Shown piece after piece: positions 11,389 to 20,919 of a stretch of 64,000 nt of DNA. The translations under genes were made by a program, and so were the position numbers. The first letter of the stretch is position 1, and every line of letters starts with the position of its first letter. The notes below the pieces were generated by a model that was given only the letters and a program-made list of their open reading frames with translations, was not told the DNA's origin and did not search any database. The stretch is from Diphasiastrum complanatum (taxonomy: Eukaryota > Streptophyta > Lycopodiopsida > Lycopodiales > Lycopodiaceae). The stretch is from positions 20,429,761 to 20,493,760 of the forward strand of contig CM055104.1 of NCBI GenBank assembly GCA_029204225.1, given 5' to 3'.

Positions 11389-11800
11389 TCTGTTTTGTTA
11401 ATTTTTTGTTTCTTTTTTATGCAATTTCCATCCTATTTTCTGTTTCCTATAATTCAATCTGAACAAGTAGGATTGTAGAGCATTGAAAGGACATTCTTTC
11501 CAATAATTGTTTTCTAATTCCGTTTAGTATTGGGCGAGTTACAAATTTTTGAAATTGGCAACAAAATTTTGTAAACTTATCAAAAATCAAAAATTCTGTT
11601 TTTTAATTTTGTGCCTCTTTTTTATTCAAATTCTGCCCTATTTTCTATTCTCTGTAATTGTATCTGAATATGCAAGATTGTAAAGCATTGAAAATGTTTT
11701 CTTTCCATCTAATTTTTTTGGAATTTCGTTCAGTATTGAGCAAGTTACAAATTTTTTAAATTGGCCACAAAATTTTGTAAACTTGTCAAAAACCCAGAAA
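11389..11800. repeat. 206-bp tandem duplication
   Basis: Two adjacent diverged copies (11389-11594 and 11595-11800). Both run from TCTGTTTT... through GAGTTACAAATTTTT to ACAAAATTTTGTAAACTT, and the offset between the matching ends is 206 bp. Non-coding and AT-rich. Confidence 0.85.
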
Positions 11801-13317
11801 CACAGTGACCAAAAAAAAAAATGACCTAGACACCCAATGCTGTTGAAATTTTATTGAAAAATGCCACTATTTTGAATGTTAAATTCAAAAAAACATTTCA
11901 AAAAATTAGAAAATTATGATTTTGTTATAATTCATAAATATGAAAAACATAAGCTATCAATTTTTTTTTTAATTTTCAAATTTGATCTTATTGAACAAAT
12001 TCAAACGTGAACACTTTATTAATTTAAAAAAAAAAATCAAAATAATGCAAATTTTCAAATGTTGAGCTTAAATATGAAAAAAGACAATTATGATCTTAAG
12101 TAATTTAACCAGTTTGAAAATTGTAACATTAACTTATTTGTTAAAAAAAATTGAAATTACACATATTTGACTTGCTTAATAGTAATTTTAATGACTAGAA
12201 TGTTGAAATTTGAAATTGATTGTATTTGAAAAATGTATACATATCTAACTTCTTGAAAATGCATACAACAGTGACTGTCTCTTCTATATAATAAGGCAAA
12301 CATAAGATCTTCCATGTTTCAGATCCAAATCCTATAAATTCTACTAACACCTACGAATTCACAGTTAAGATACTTATTCCCCAGGAAAAACAACTTCAAG
12401 AATTCAAAAGGACATTTGAGGAGGTGCGCCAAGCTTTCCAAGTAAAAGCACGGGGCAAGAAAGAGAAAGAGAGAATGGGTTAATGAGTGCATGTTGTATG
12501 TATCTATTTAGCTTGGCTGTTGCCGCTGTGTAGCAGAAGAAAGAGAAGGTTGTTAGTGTATTGAAAGACTTCTGAGTTGTAGGCTCCGGCTTCACTGTTA
12601 GCCAACTACTGGCTGATTTAAATTTCAGGGCCCTCTCAAATCTCTTTCAACCAAATATTTTGGATACGCTTTACTTTCTTTAGGCATGCTGCACATGGGA
12701 AAAGAACAGGATGGGAAAACTAATCAAAACATAGCTGAAAAAAGAAAGAAATAACAAATGTTCAAGCATTGTCTAGACTCTTAATCGAGTCAAAGACATC
12801 GAAACTGCCAATGGTATGTCAGAGCGTGAGTCCAAATCGTCAAAACTAGCTTCTGAAAATATGCAGATAACTTATCAATCCTCGTGTTAAAACCTCAAAT
12901 AGAAGAGCAGCATGACTTTTGCTGCTCTAGAATCTCTTTGTAGCAAAAATACTAGGCATGGTAGTTTGATTATGAAGTGCTATAAAGCAGAGTAACTTAG
13001 CCTGCGGGTAAAGTAATCTTTAGCCTACTTTTTGTCCGCGGTCAAATATGTATCATTTTGTTTTTTTTTTCTTGTGCGATTTGTATCGTTTTCTTGAAAA
13101 TCTGAGAAACGACATCTTATTCACATACTTTGGTTACTTTTGTTATCCAATTCACTAGACAGCAGAAAGTGTGCTTGGAATGAGCATCATATAAGGCTGG
13201 ATTAAGTTTCTACTGCTTGGTTTCATTTTTCTACTCTCTTCGCATCCTATACTTTAGAGAAAAATCAGTAACAAAGATGTGTTTTGGCTGTGAGATTGCA
13301 AACCCTAAAAGTTTCTT
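11801..13317. other. AT-rich non-coding stretch
   Basis: No gene, RNA or element boundary is recognised. It contains long runs of A and T and short open frames without motifs. Confidence 0.45.
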
Positions 13318-13919
13318 GCTATGCTTAGCATAGCAGAAAACTTTCAAAAGTTTTCGTGCTATGCTGAGCATAGGCTTGAAAACTTTTGAACGATTTCTTC
13401 AGTTTTCAACATACTCTTCACCATTCAACGCATTTCAAACTTTGTATTCAATTTTTTTCAATAAAGTTCAAGTGTGTTTAGCCCATAAAACCCCTCACAA
13501 GCTTATCCTTTCATCCAACCAAGGTTTGTCATTGGTTTACGTCCTTAAGTTTAGTATTGTAGAGTTTTCTTGTCTTCATCAGGTCTCTCACACATTTTCC
13601 AAAAAATGCATTACAAAGTAGATCATGACAAATTTCTTTTATAAATTTTATATGACACTAGAAGTTTCGAAGGAGACTTTTCTACTAGCTAACTCATAAT
13701 TTCAACGGCTTTAACTCTACTGTGACCCGAATATGTGGAACATGGTGCTAGTATAAGTTTTTAGACCTAGCACGCCCGCTCTCTTGCTACGCTGAGCATA
13801 GCAAACGAACGGATGTGGAATTTTTTTTTGTTATGTTGAGCATAGCTCAAGTTTTTTCGCTATGCTCAGCATAGTACAAGGAACTTCTACGTCCAGTCTT
13901 TTGCTATGCTCAACATAGC
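13318..13919. repeat. Cluster of six GCTATGCT/AGCATAGC palindromes
   Basis: Near-identical palindromes of about 17 bp lie at 13318-13334, 13358-13373, 13786-13802, 13830-13846, 13859-13875 and 13903-13919. The consensus is GCTATGCTnAGCATAGC. The first is perfect about its central base, and others differ at one or two positions. Around the last copy the symmetry extends to TTTTGCTATG.../...CATAGCAAAA. No gene overlaps. They could fold as hairpins or bind a dimeric protein; no function is known. Confidence 0.8.
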
Positions 13920-13929
13920 AAAAGAGCGG

Positions 13930-14670
13930 ACGCGAAAGTTTTAAAAAATTCAAAAAAATTTAAAAACTCAAAAACTAAAAACTAAAAAATCCAAAATTTC
14001 AAAGTTAAATCTTAAAAGTGGAAAAAATCAAAATATTAATAATCCTTAAAATCATAAAATTTAAGTATGAAAAATTTTAAGTTTTAAAAAAAAATAAAAA
14101 ACCACCTTAAAGTTTAAAAATCGAACAATTTAAAAATAATAATAAAATTAAAAGATTTAAAAATTTAAAAAAAAAATTAGAGACTTAAATATTAACAATA
14201 AATTTTGAGAAATTTTTCTATATATATTTAAAAACTTAAACACGAGTAATTTGATAATTCACAAATAATATAAAATGTGTTACTACAAATAGAGTTTTTT
14301 TTTAGATTGAAAAAAGATGATATGTTTGACACGACTTGAAATGTGTGATAATTTTAATGAAATTGAAGTTGAAAGTCTTGTTGCACTTTTTAAAAAAAAA
14401 CAGCAAAAAACATATGTTTTAGATTAGAATTTTTCAGATTCCTTGAAAACAATAAGTAGACAAAAATATTATGGGTCTATTTATTGCACACTATGTCAAC
14501 TGATATTTTTAGAAAATATATGAATAAAATATGTTGCAATTATATCGAAAGATCAAAAAAATGATTGTGGAAAAAATCAATTAAGGGTTGATAATTTAGA
14601 TCTAATAGTTCTGGATGTTTGAATGTTTAATTTTAGATTGACAATGACTAACCAATTATAAAAGTCAATA
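13930..14670. other. Extreme A/T low-complexity block
   Basis: Dominated by AAAATTT/TTAAAA-type words. No coding frames or recognisable boundaries. Confidence 0.6.
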
Positions 14671-14679
14671 ATATATGTT

Positions 14680-14975
14680 TTAAAAGAACAATTTGGAAGA
14701 TGTCCTAAATGCCCATAACACTGCATGCAGTTTATGTTCCCAATCAGAACGACTTGCTTCTACTATTTTTGTCATGATATTGCAAAGAATCTCATTGGAA
14801 GATTTCGCTTGTTCATTACCCCTTGGATAATACGGAGTACTAAACCGATGAATAACAAAAAAGTCCTCCAATAGGCACTTAATAGTTTCATTGATAAAAT
14901 GTGTTCCCCCATCATTGACAATTCCAATAGGACAACCAAATCAAGCAATGATATTTTCATACAAAAATTTTGTGC
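14680..14975 (-). pseudogene. Ty3/gypsy integrase core fragment
   Basis: The minus-strand translation gives GCPIGIVNDGGTHF, then FFVIHRFSTPYYPRGNEQAK, then SNEILCNIMTKIV. This is the integrase core from the second catalytic Asp through the stretch carrying the catalytic Glu region (the G..E..N block). Stops and frame changes are present. Its upstream end fuses directly to a copia gag remnant at about 14970-14985, so two unrelated retroelements are joined. Confidence 0.85.
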
Positions 14976-14984
14976 TCTTAGCCT

Positions 14985-15767
14985 CTTGTAGCATTCAAAT
15001 GCATAATGCCCCTTCTTTTCACAAAAGAAGCATTTCTGCTTTGACTTGTCCTTTGATCTTGATGCATCATCCTCTTCTTTGGCCTCCTTTGGATGCTTCT
15101 TCTTTCCATTGGTCTTCTTTTTGCCCTTGAATGAGAAATTGGCTTTCTCATCACCATCCTACAATGACAAGGAACTCATCCTAGATTTTGCATGGAGCAT
15201 CCTACACTCTTCAGCCACTAATACACTGTGAAGTTTTTCTATAGTTGGCAAAGTGTCTTGGATGGCAAAACTTTGGACCAAATTTGCAAAGTCATCTCCT
15301 AGACCAATAAGGACAATTTGTACAAGCTCTCCATCATGAATCTTCTCTCCAATGGAAGCCAACTCCCTCTTTAGAGACTTGATTCTTAGTACATAATCAT
15401 GTGCACTCTCCTCACTTTTTCTCATGCCTTGCAAAATTTGATTTCTAAGCATAAGAACTCTAGGAGTGTTGCTAGACTCATAGATTGATTTAAAAGACTC
15501 CCAAGCCTCTTTAACACTAGTACAAGGTGATACTTCTCTCAACAAATCATTGCTCACATTCATCTTCACACAATGAAGTGCAAGCCTAGATCTCTTCTTG
15601 TATCTAGCTAACTCCTGTGCACCTAGAGGTTCATCTTCATCTTCAATCAAGAACTCGTAAAGGTTTTGGAGCACCAAGAGTGACTCCATCCTAACCTTCC
15701 AAATAGTATAATTTGTAGAATTCAACCTCTCACTAGCTTCTAGAAGGTATGCTCCAATAGATCCCAT
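14985..15767 (-). pseudogene. Ty1/copia gag with CCHC zinc knuckle
   Basis: The first in-frame ATG is at 15767. The reading frame gives MGSIGAYLLEASERLNSTNY, then TIWKVRMESLL, EAWESFKSIYESS, and LRIKSLKRELASIGEKI: a copia-type gag of the Retrotran_gag_2/UBN2 kind. A TAG codon at about 15159 interrupts it. The same frame continues with a lysine-rich linker and the zinc knuckle CFFCEKKGHYAFEC (14991-15033, CX2CX4HX4C). Gag forms the particle that packages element RNA. The gag is nearly complete, with one nonsense mutation. Protease and pol are absent because the sequence switches to a gypsy integrase. Confidence 0.9.
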
Positions 15768-15794
15768 CTTACTAGTGACTTCTACAAACAAGAA

Positions 15795-16140
15795 ATAGAT
15801 TTGATTGACTTGAAACTCACAAAGGTCTCACACTTGCAGTGTTTCACTCAAATTTCATTTCTAATCCAACAAATGGACTTATAACCACAGTTCTATCACT
15901 CCCTCACAAAGCTGGAATGAAGATAAGATGAAGTGAAAACTACTTTCAAACAAATCTTGCCAAGAAATGAATTTGATTGTCTCTAGAAACTCACTAAGGT
16001 CTCTCTCTTGTAGTTTTTCACTCAAATTAGATTTCTAATCCAACAAATGGACTTATAATCTTAGTTCTAGCACTCCCTCACAAAGTTGGAATGAAGATAA
16101 GATGATGTGAAATCTACTTACAATCAAATCTTGTCAATTT
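15795..16140 (-). repeat. 174-bp tandem duplication in a copia leader
   Basis: Two diverged copies lie between the primer binding site and gag. The block TTTCTAATCCAACAAATGG occurs at offsets of 174 bp (near 15858 and 16032), followed in each copy by ACTCCCTCACAAAG and GGAATGAAGATAAGATGA. Confidence 0.8.
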
Positions 16141-16549
16141 TGGCTATTTTTGGACAATAACATGACTAAATCTCCCTCACACTTTTTGATGTACTTTCAA
16201 GACCTGTAAAACAAGTTTAGAGGACCTGATTTCAGCCTAGATTAATTAAACTTCATGACTCTATGTCAAATCTAATCAATGGCACTCAATCTTATCCTAA
16301 GATTTCCACCAAAAATTACATCAAAAGCTCACAAATTGAATTTCTTTGGATCAAATGAATACCATGCATTAAATGAAGGTTCAGAGGTGCCCACACATGT
16401 GGATAGTACAGATTTGGACCCCTACCAAGTTTGGGATCAAATCTCCTCACCAAAATCAAGATTCTAGCTTGCCCTCTCAATACTAGTTTTTAGCACCAAA
16501 ACTTGCTAAAAATGGATTTGCATTAGATCAATGGCTTATGCTCTTGTAC
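16141..16549 (-). other. Copia untranslated leader
   Basis: Non-coding sequence between the primer binding site and the duplicated leader of the copia gag. No other signal is seen. Confidence 0.5.
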
Positions 16550-16564
16550 TTGGCTCTGATACCA
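16550..16564 (-). promoter_or_regulatory. Copia primer binding site (initiator tRNA-Met)
   Basis: On the minus strand this reads TGGTATCAGAGCCAA, complementary to the 3' end of plant initiator methionine tRNA, the standard primer of copia elements. It lies about 780 bp upstream of the gag ATG on the same strand. Confidence 0.9.
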
Positions 16565-16740
16565 TGTGAAAGTACTATAATTTAGGACCATAAATGGATC
16601 TACAAAAGATCCACAAGAGTGATTGGATGTTTGCTTAACAATCTATCAAAAAACTAGACACAAAAAAGTTGATCTAGATTGGCAATTTGACAAACAACGA
16701 GCATTAACAATCAAAAGCATTGATAAACATTGAAATCCGA
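16565..16740 (-). mobile_element. Copia 5' LTR, terminal part
   Basis: The sequence starting TGTGAAAGTAC abuts the primer binding site, as an LTR end should (minus-strand LTR ending ...TTTCACA). The outer end of the LTR was not located and no partner LTR was found, so 16740 is a minimum extent. Confidence 0.55.
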
Positions 16741-16999
16741 GCCCACATGTGTGTACTACAAGATGTAGTACGGCCTTCAACCTGAGAAACAAGTATAAAT
16801 TGATTTGGTTTCATTTGGATCACAGAAACTCAATGTACATAGTGAACTAGCTTGAGATTGCCAATGAGCTCCAAAAAAATTCTATCTTCTCACTATGGGA
16901 GCTTGGAATACATAGCAAATGCTTCAATTGATGGTCTACAACCTCCTACCAAAAAGACTTCCAATTAGTTCAGGAATTATTTGATGGGACTTTACTCCC

Positions 17000-17415
17000 T
17001 GTAAGGTTGTCACCATATGGCAACTTACCTATCGGAAGATACACCAGAGCAAAAGAAGACATCTTATTGCTCGAGAGTGAGAAAGATTTGGAAATGGCAT
17101 AGCGATTACACGAAGACATCAATACATGAAATTTTTTTGTGTATGGCGTTGTTGCTTATGTGATGCTGAGCTTTCATATGTGAATGATGTCTGTTGATGT
17201 CTGCTGAAATATATTTCGAATCAACATTTGATTCCGAAATACCAAGTAAAGGTCATATATTCAACTATTGAAGAAATATCTTTACATTTGACCTAACGAA
17301 GATTTTAAAGGAGAATAATTCAACGACACGAAAGTATTCTTTTCTATGGAATGAATAATTGTCGAAACGAAGATTATTTGCTCACGAGGACGTTCACATT
17401 TGAGGAGGGGGGATA
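17000..17415 (+). pseudogene. Gypsy-type element 3' internal end with polypurine tract
   Basis: A plus-strand frame reads ELFDGTLLPVRLSPYG, then GRYTRAKEDILLLESEKDLE, then a stop. It resembles the tail of a retroelement polyprotein but is not diagnostic. A polypurine tract GAGGAGGGGGG at 17402-17412 immediately precedes an LTR start. Confidence 0.55.
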
Positions 17416-17719
17416 TGTGATGCCACATATTTACTTAATAGTGAATATTTACTCAAATATGGCAACTTATACTCGAAGATGAAGTTATGTGCTGGATAAC
17501 GGTATATTATGAAGAGGCCTATATCATTTTCTGGGATATAAATGCTAAAGATTTGTCTTGCACTAAAGGACAAGACCTCCAGAAATGAAATGATGTATGG
17601 AACAGCCTTAATCCAGTCAAGCATACGAACCGACTAGATTCGTATTGCCATCTTAAACTAGAGTAGATTAAACTTGTACTTAAATGTACCTTCAATTGTA
17701 TAATTTACATGTACTCACA
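17416..17719 (+). mobile_element. Probable gypsy 3' LTR, 304 bp
   Basis: Begins TGTGATGCC right after a polypurine tract and ends at ...TACTCACA, giving 5-bp inverted termini TGTGA/TCACA. The second LTR was not found in the window, so the right boundary is a prediction from the TG...CA rule. Confidence 0.55.
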
Positions 17720-18373
17720 AAAAGCATAAGAATGATCAATTCCAATAAGCATCAAATCCAACAATTAGCAAATCCAAAAAAGCATGAGAGTTAGAAAAGA
17801 AAAGATGGAGAGCAAGGACATTCCATATACATTCCATAAGAGGGCCAACCTGCTTGTATTGAAATGAAGAGAATATGTACAAATGATTCAAATTTACCAC
17901 TATATATAGTGAATTTTAGGGCATTGGCCTCAAATCCTATTGGCCAATTTCTACCTCCCTAACTATTTGAGTTTGAAATTTAGAGGGAACCATTTTGAAA
18001 ATTGGTGGGAACCCTTTACTTACTAACTTGACTATTAGGCCTTGCGACATTAAAAGTCTCGCAAAACGGCCTAAAGTCCTTTAATTTCTAACTAGTCAAT
18101 TATCTATGTAATCATCGGGTTGGACTTACACACATAGGGTGCCAATCCCTCTCACTTATCAACTATGGTTAGGATTGCCTCAATATCCGCAAACCCTCCA
18201 ATAGTATCCCCCATCAAAACTGGTGGCGGTTCCATGACACCTCACGAGATTTACTACTTTGGGCTATGGTTGGCCTATCGCCTAACCTTTGTTAGCCTTT
18301 GTTAGGTGGTATTGTACTTTTTCCATGAACTCCAGATGCTCCGTATTGGAATCAGTTTTGTGTAGAAAAAAGC

Positions 18374-18410
<37 letters not shown>

Positions 18411-18989
18411 TGGAAAGTTGAGATGGAGGTTAGCTCAAATGCTCAATGTTATTGCTTATGGAGAAACCTTAACTAGCACAAAGCAAAAACATGGAAACTA
18501 GAAACAACAAGCAAAACATAACAAGGGCATAAGCAAGAATGATTAGCAAATGAGGATGTTTGAGCTCTCAAAATAGTAAAGTTTCCTTCTCTCTATTAAG
18601 CATGGAAATGGGTTACAAATGGTGCCTTTTCATCTTTGGGGTGGCCCTTGCCCCTTGATTCCTATTGGCTATTTGCAAAAGATGGGATTGTAATTCACAC
18701 CATCCACAAGAAACACAAATGAATCTATGGTGTAGGAAGAAACACACCCCACCTACCACCATTTCACTTTCTCTAATCCCAAAAACTTAGTAACTTAACT
18801 TAAGCTTAACTTTGGCCTTCTAATATTATTTTAATTACATGGCCCAAAGTCAAGTTTATTTCTAAAATTATTTATTTACAAGTGCTCATCGGGCCATGGG
18901 CTTATACACGCAGGATGCCACGGACCTCGCAACTATTTCTACTAACATTGGATTTTTATTTATTTACACGCATGGTGGGAATACCCCCA
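17720..18989. other. Non-coding, contains (AG)15
   Basis: No coding similarity seen. An AG microsatellite runs from 18376 to 18406. The words ...GCATGGGCTTATACACGCAGG-like and CACACATAGGGTGCC suggest further LTR debris, but no boundaries could be fixed. Confidence 0.4.
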
Positions 18990-19440
18990 ACATGACCCAC
19001 GGCTTGAAGTAGTGCCGGTTTCTTGGCACTATGCCGGTTTAGTAGAGGCTCTTCTTTGTGTGTTTTGATGGATGAGGCAGTTGGTGACGTCTTCGATAAA
19101 AGTTAATCTTTTGGTATTTTTCAAGTCCTTTGGAGTGAAAAGGGACTTGTGGACTCCTATTAACCAATATTGGTCGACCTAGGTTTGGAATCTTTGCATC
19201 CATGGATCGTCAAGGAGTGCTGCTCGATAGTATATGCGTGCCACGGGTAATTGATCTTCAAATTTTTTGAAGGCCAGAGCTTTATTCGGATCAAAAAACA
19301 TGGGAGGGAGAAAGTTGTCCCATTTGGTCTCAATGTCCATCAAAAATTCTAAGTCTCGGGCATAAGTGGCGGCCGCATGGACTGTTGGATCAAGACGATT
19401 GAAATAACTTTTGGAAAACTGGATGAGAGCCCTTTATGCA
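18990..19440 (-). pseudogene. Unidentified coding remnant
   Basis: A minus-strand frame stays open for over 100 codons with one internal TAG near 19180. It begins RALIQFSKSYFNRLDPT, continues AAATYARDLEFLMDIETK and WDNFLPPMFFDPNKAL, then PVARIYYRAALLDDPW, and after the stop VDQYWLIGVHKSLFTPKDLK. I do not recognise the family. The motif VAR(I/L)YYR(A/T)AL also occurs at the 3' end of the large unknown ORF of the neighbouring LTR element (about 21170). This may therefore be a relic of the same kind of retroelement accessory protein. That link is an inference from one short motif. Confidence 0.55.
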
Positions 19441-19539
19441 TCTACATCCGTGACAAAATTTTATAGCAAAATGAATCCCAATCAATTCTAAAAGTGATGG
19501 AGGATGCACAAATAAAAGATCTAGATCCAAACTATGAGG

Positions 19540-19836
19540 TAGAATCAAGACTAGTTACCAAAACTAGCAAATTTGGCACATAGATTTGATCAAATAAACC
19601 AAAGTAAAGTACAACAAGCTTCTCAGACCTGTAAACAGGTTCAGTACCTTCCAAACCAAGCAATTAATGCATAAGAACACTCACATCTAATAGCTAGAAC
19701 TCGTCACCAAAAGACAATGATGATAGAAGTGAAAAAACTCAATTTTTCTTGATAATTTGATGGAAATCCCATCATGTATTTATACATTTCAAGCTCGGAT
19801 ATGAGCATATTAGGGCACCTCTGAACTTTTCATACC
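19540..19836 (-). repeat. LTR-like dispersed repeat, copy 1
   Basis: Closely matches 27262-27582 in the same orientation, with an 18-bp indel. On the minus strand it holds a TATA-like TATAAATA (ATGTATAAATACATG), suggesting an LTR promoter. The true LTR boundaries were not resolved. Confidence 0.75.
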
Positions 19837-20086
19837 CTAACCCTAATATATAGCCTAATAGGTCATTGGATCCACCCTAACTTGGGGCCAAGATCTCAAG
19901 ATCCAAAAACAATATAAAATATGCTATTTTTAGATCCTAGAGTTTCTCTAGCCTATCCAAACACATTTTTGTCTCATTTCAAAGATGCTATCATAATGTA
20001 ATATGAGGAATGAACTTATTGAAAAGAATCTTATGTGATTTGGCATGTCTGGAATCTATTTACATGGCCATCTTGCCAATTACAAT

Positions 20087-20091
20087 GCATG
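20087..20091. repeat. Target site duplication GCATG (left)
   Basis: Five bases GCATG directly before LTR position 20092. The same five follow the other LTR at 26295-26299. Confidence 0.9.
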
Positions 20092-20898
20092 TGTTGAAAG
20101 TATTTCTAGTGAGTGCGGTGGCTAGATCTACTTACGAGTGTAGTATAGGGATGTAGAGATTCGTCCACTTTTTAAGTTTCTACAAAAGCTTCAGCAGAAA
20201 TATGAAGGAATGAGAGCACTAAGGCTTACCCAACTAGTGCCCGAAATGGAAATAAACTAATTAGTAACAACAATGAAAATCCTTGGTAAGGCTTACCCAA
20301 CTAGCAAGGTGACTAGACTAATCCTAGATTAACACCCGAAGGGTAATAAAATGAGATTGTGGCTAATACTAAACAAATAAGCAATAATGAACATGCCACA
20401 ATAAAACCAATGAAAATGAGGCAAGAGGAGGCCCGAGCATCTTCCCTCAAGCTATGCACCTTTCCAAAGGGAACACAGATGAAATAGAATGATAATTCTC
20501 CAAAATACAGAGCAAGATATATTAATCTCAAAAGTGCTATTTACAATGCAAATACCTCTCCTTTTATGCCAAGGAGGGTCTTTCATAAGTGTCTACTAAC
20601 TTATGGGACTAATCTGTTCCCAGCCTTTCTAAAACTTCTAACTTAGAATTTAGAACTTCAATTTTCTTGACTTAGGACAACTTAGGATAAAATATTTCTA
20701 ATCTTAAGTTTCCTGAGTCTAAGTTCTAAATCTAAGTTTTAGCTATTTTATTATTATTTAAGCTTCTACTCATGGACTTACAAAACACATGCCATGGCTT
20801 GAAGTTTATTGAGAGATACTCATACGTAGTCTTACAAGACACATGCCACGGAGTTTTATTATTTTTTTATTTTCTCTGTGTTAGCACAATTGCTAATA
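20092..20898 (-). mobile_element. 3' LTR (807 bp) of the 20.1-26.3 kb element
   Basis: Starts TGTTGAAAGTATTTC and ends ...TTGCTAATA, matching the other LTR at both ends (that copy ends TTGTTAACA, giving TGTT/AACA termini). It carries about 467 bp absent from the 5' LTR, including a minus-strand TATA-like CATAAAAGG near 20560. It is therefore the fuller LTR copy. Confidence 0.88.
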
Positions 20899-20912
20899 TT
20901 ATCCCCCTCCTT
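20899..20912 (-). promoter_or_regulatory. Polypurine tract
   Basis: The minus strand reads AAGGAGGGGGATAA immediately before the 3' LTR, the expected plus-strand primer of LTR elements. Confidence 0.8.
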
Positions 20913-20919
20913 ATTGGAT

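Noticed and set aside
13318-13919. CRISPR-like array
   Set aside because: The repeats are palindromes with irregular spacing in plant nuclear DNA, with no cas genes.
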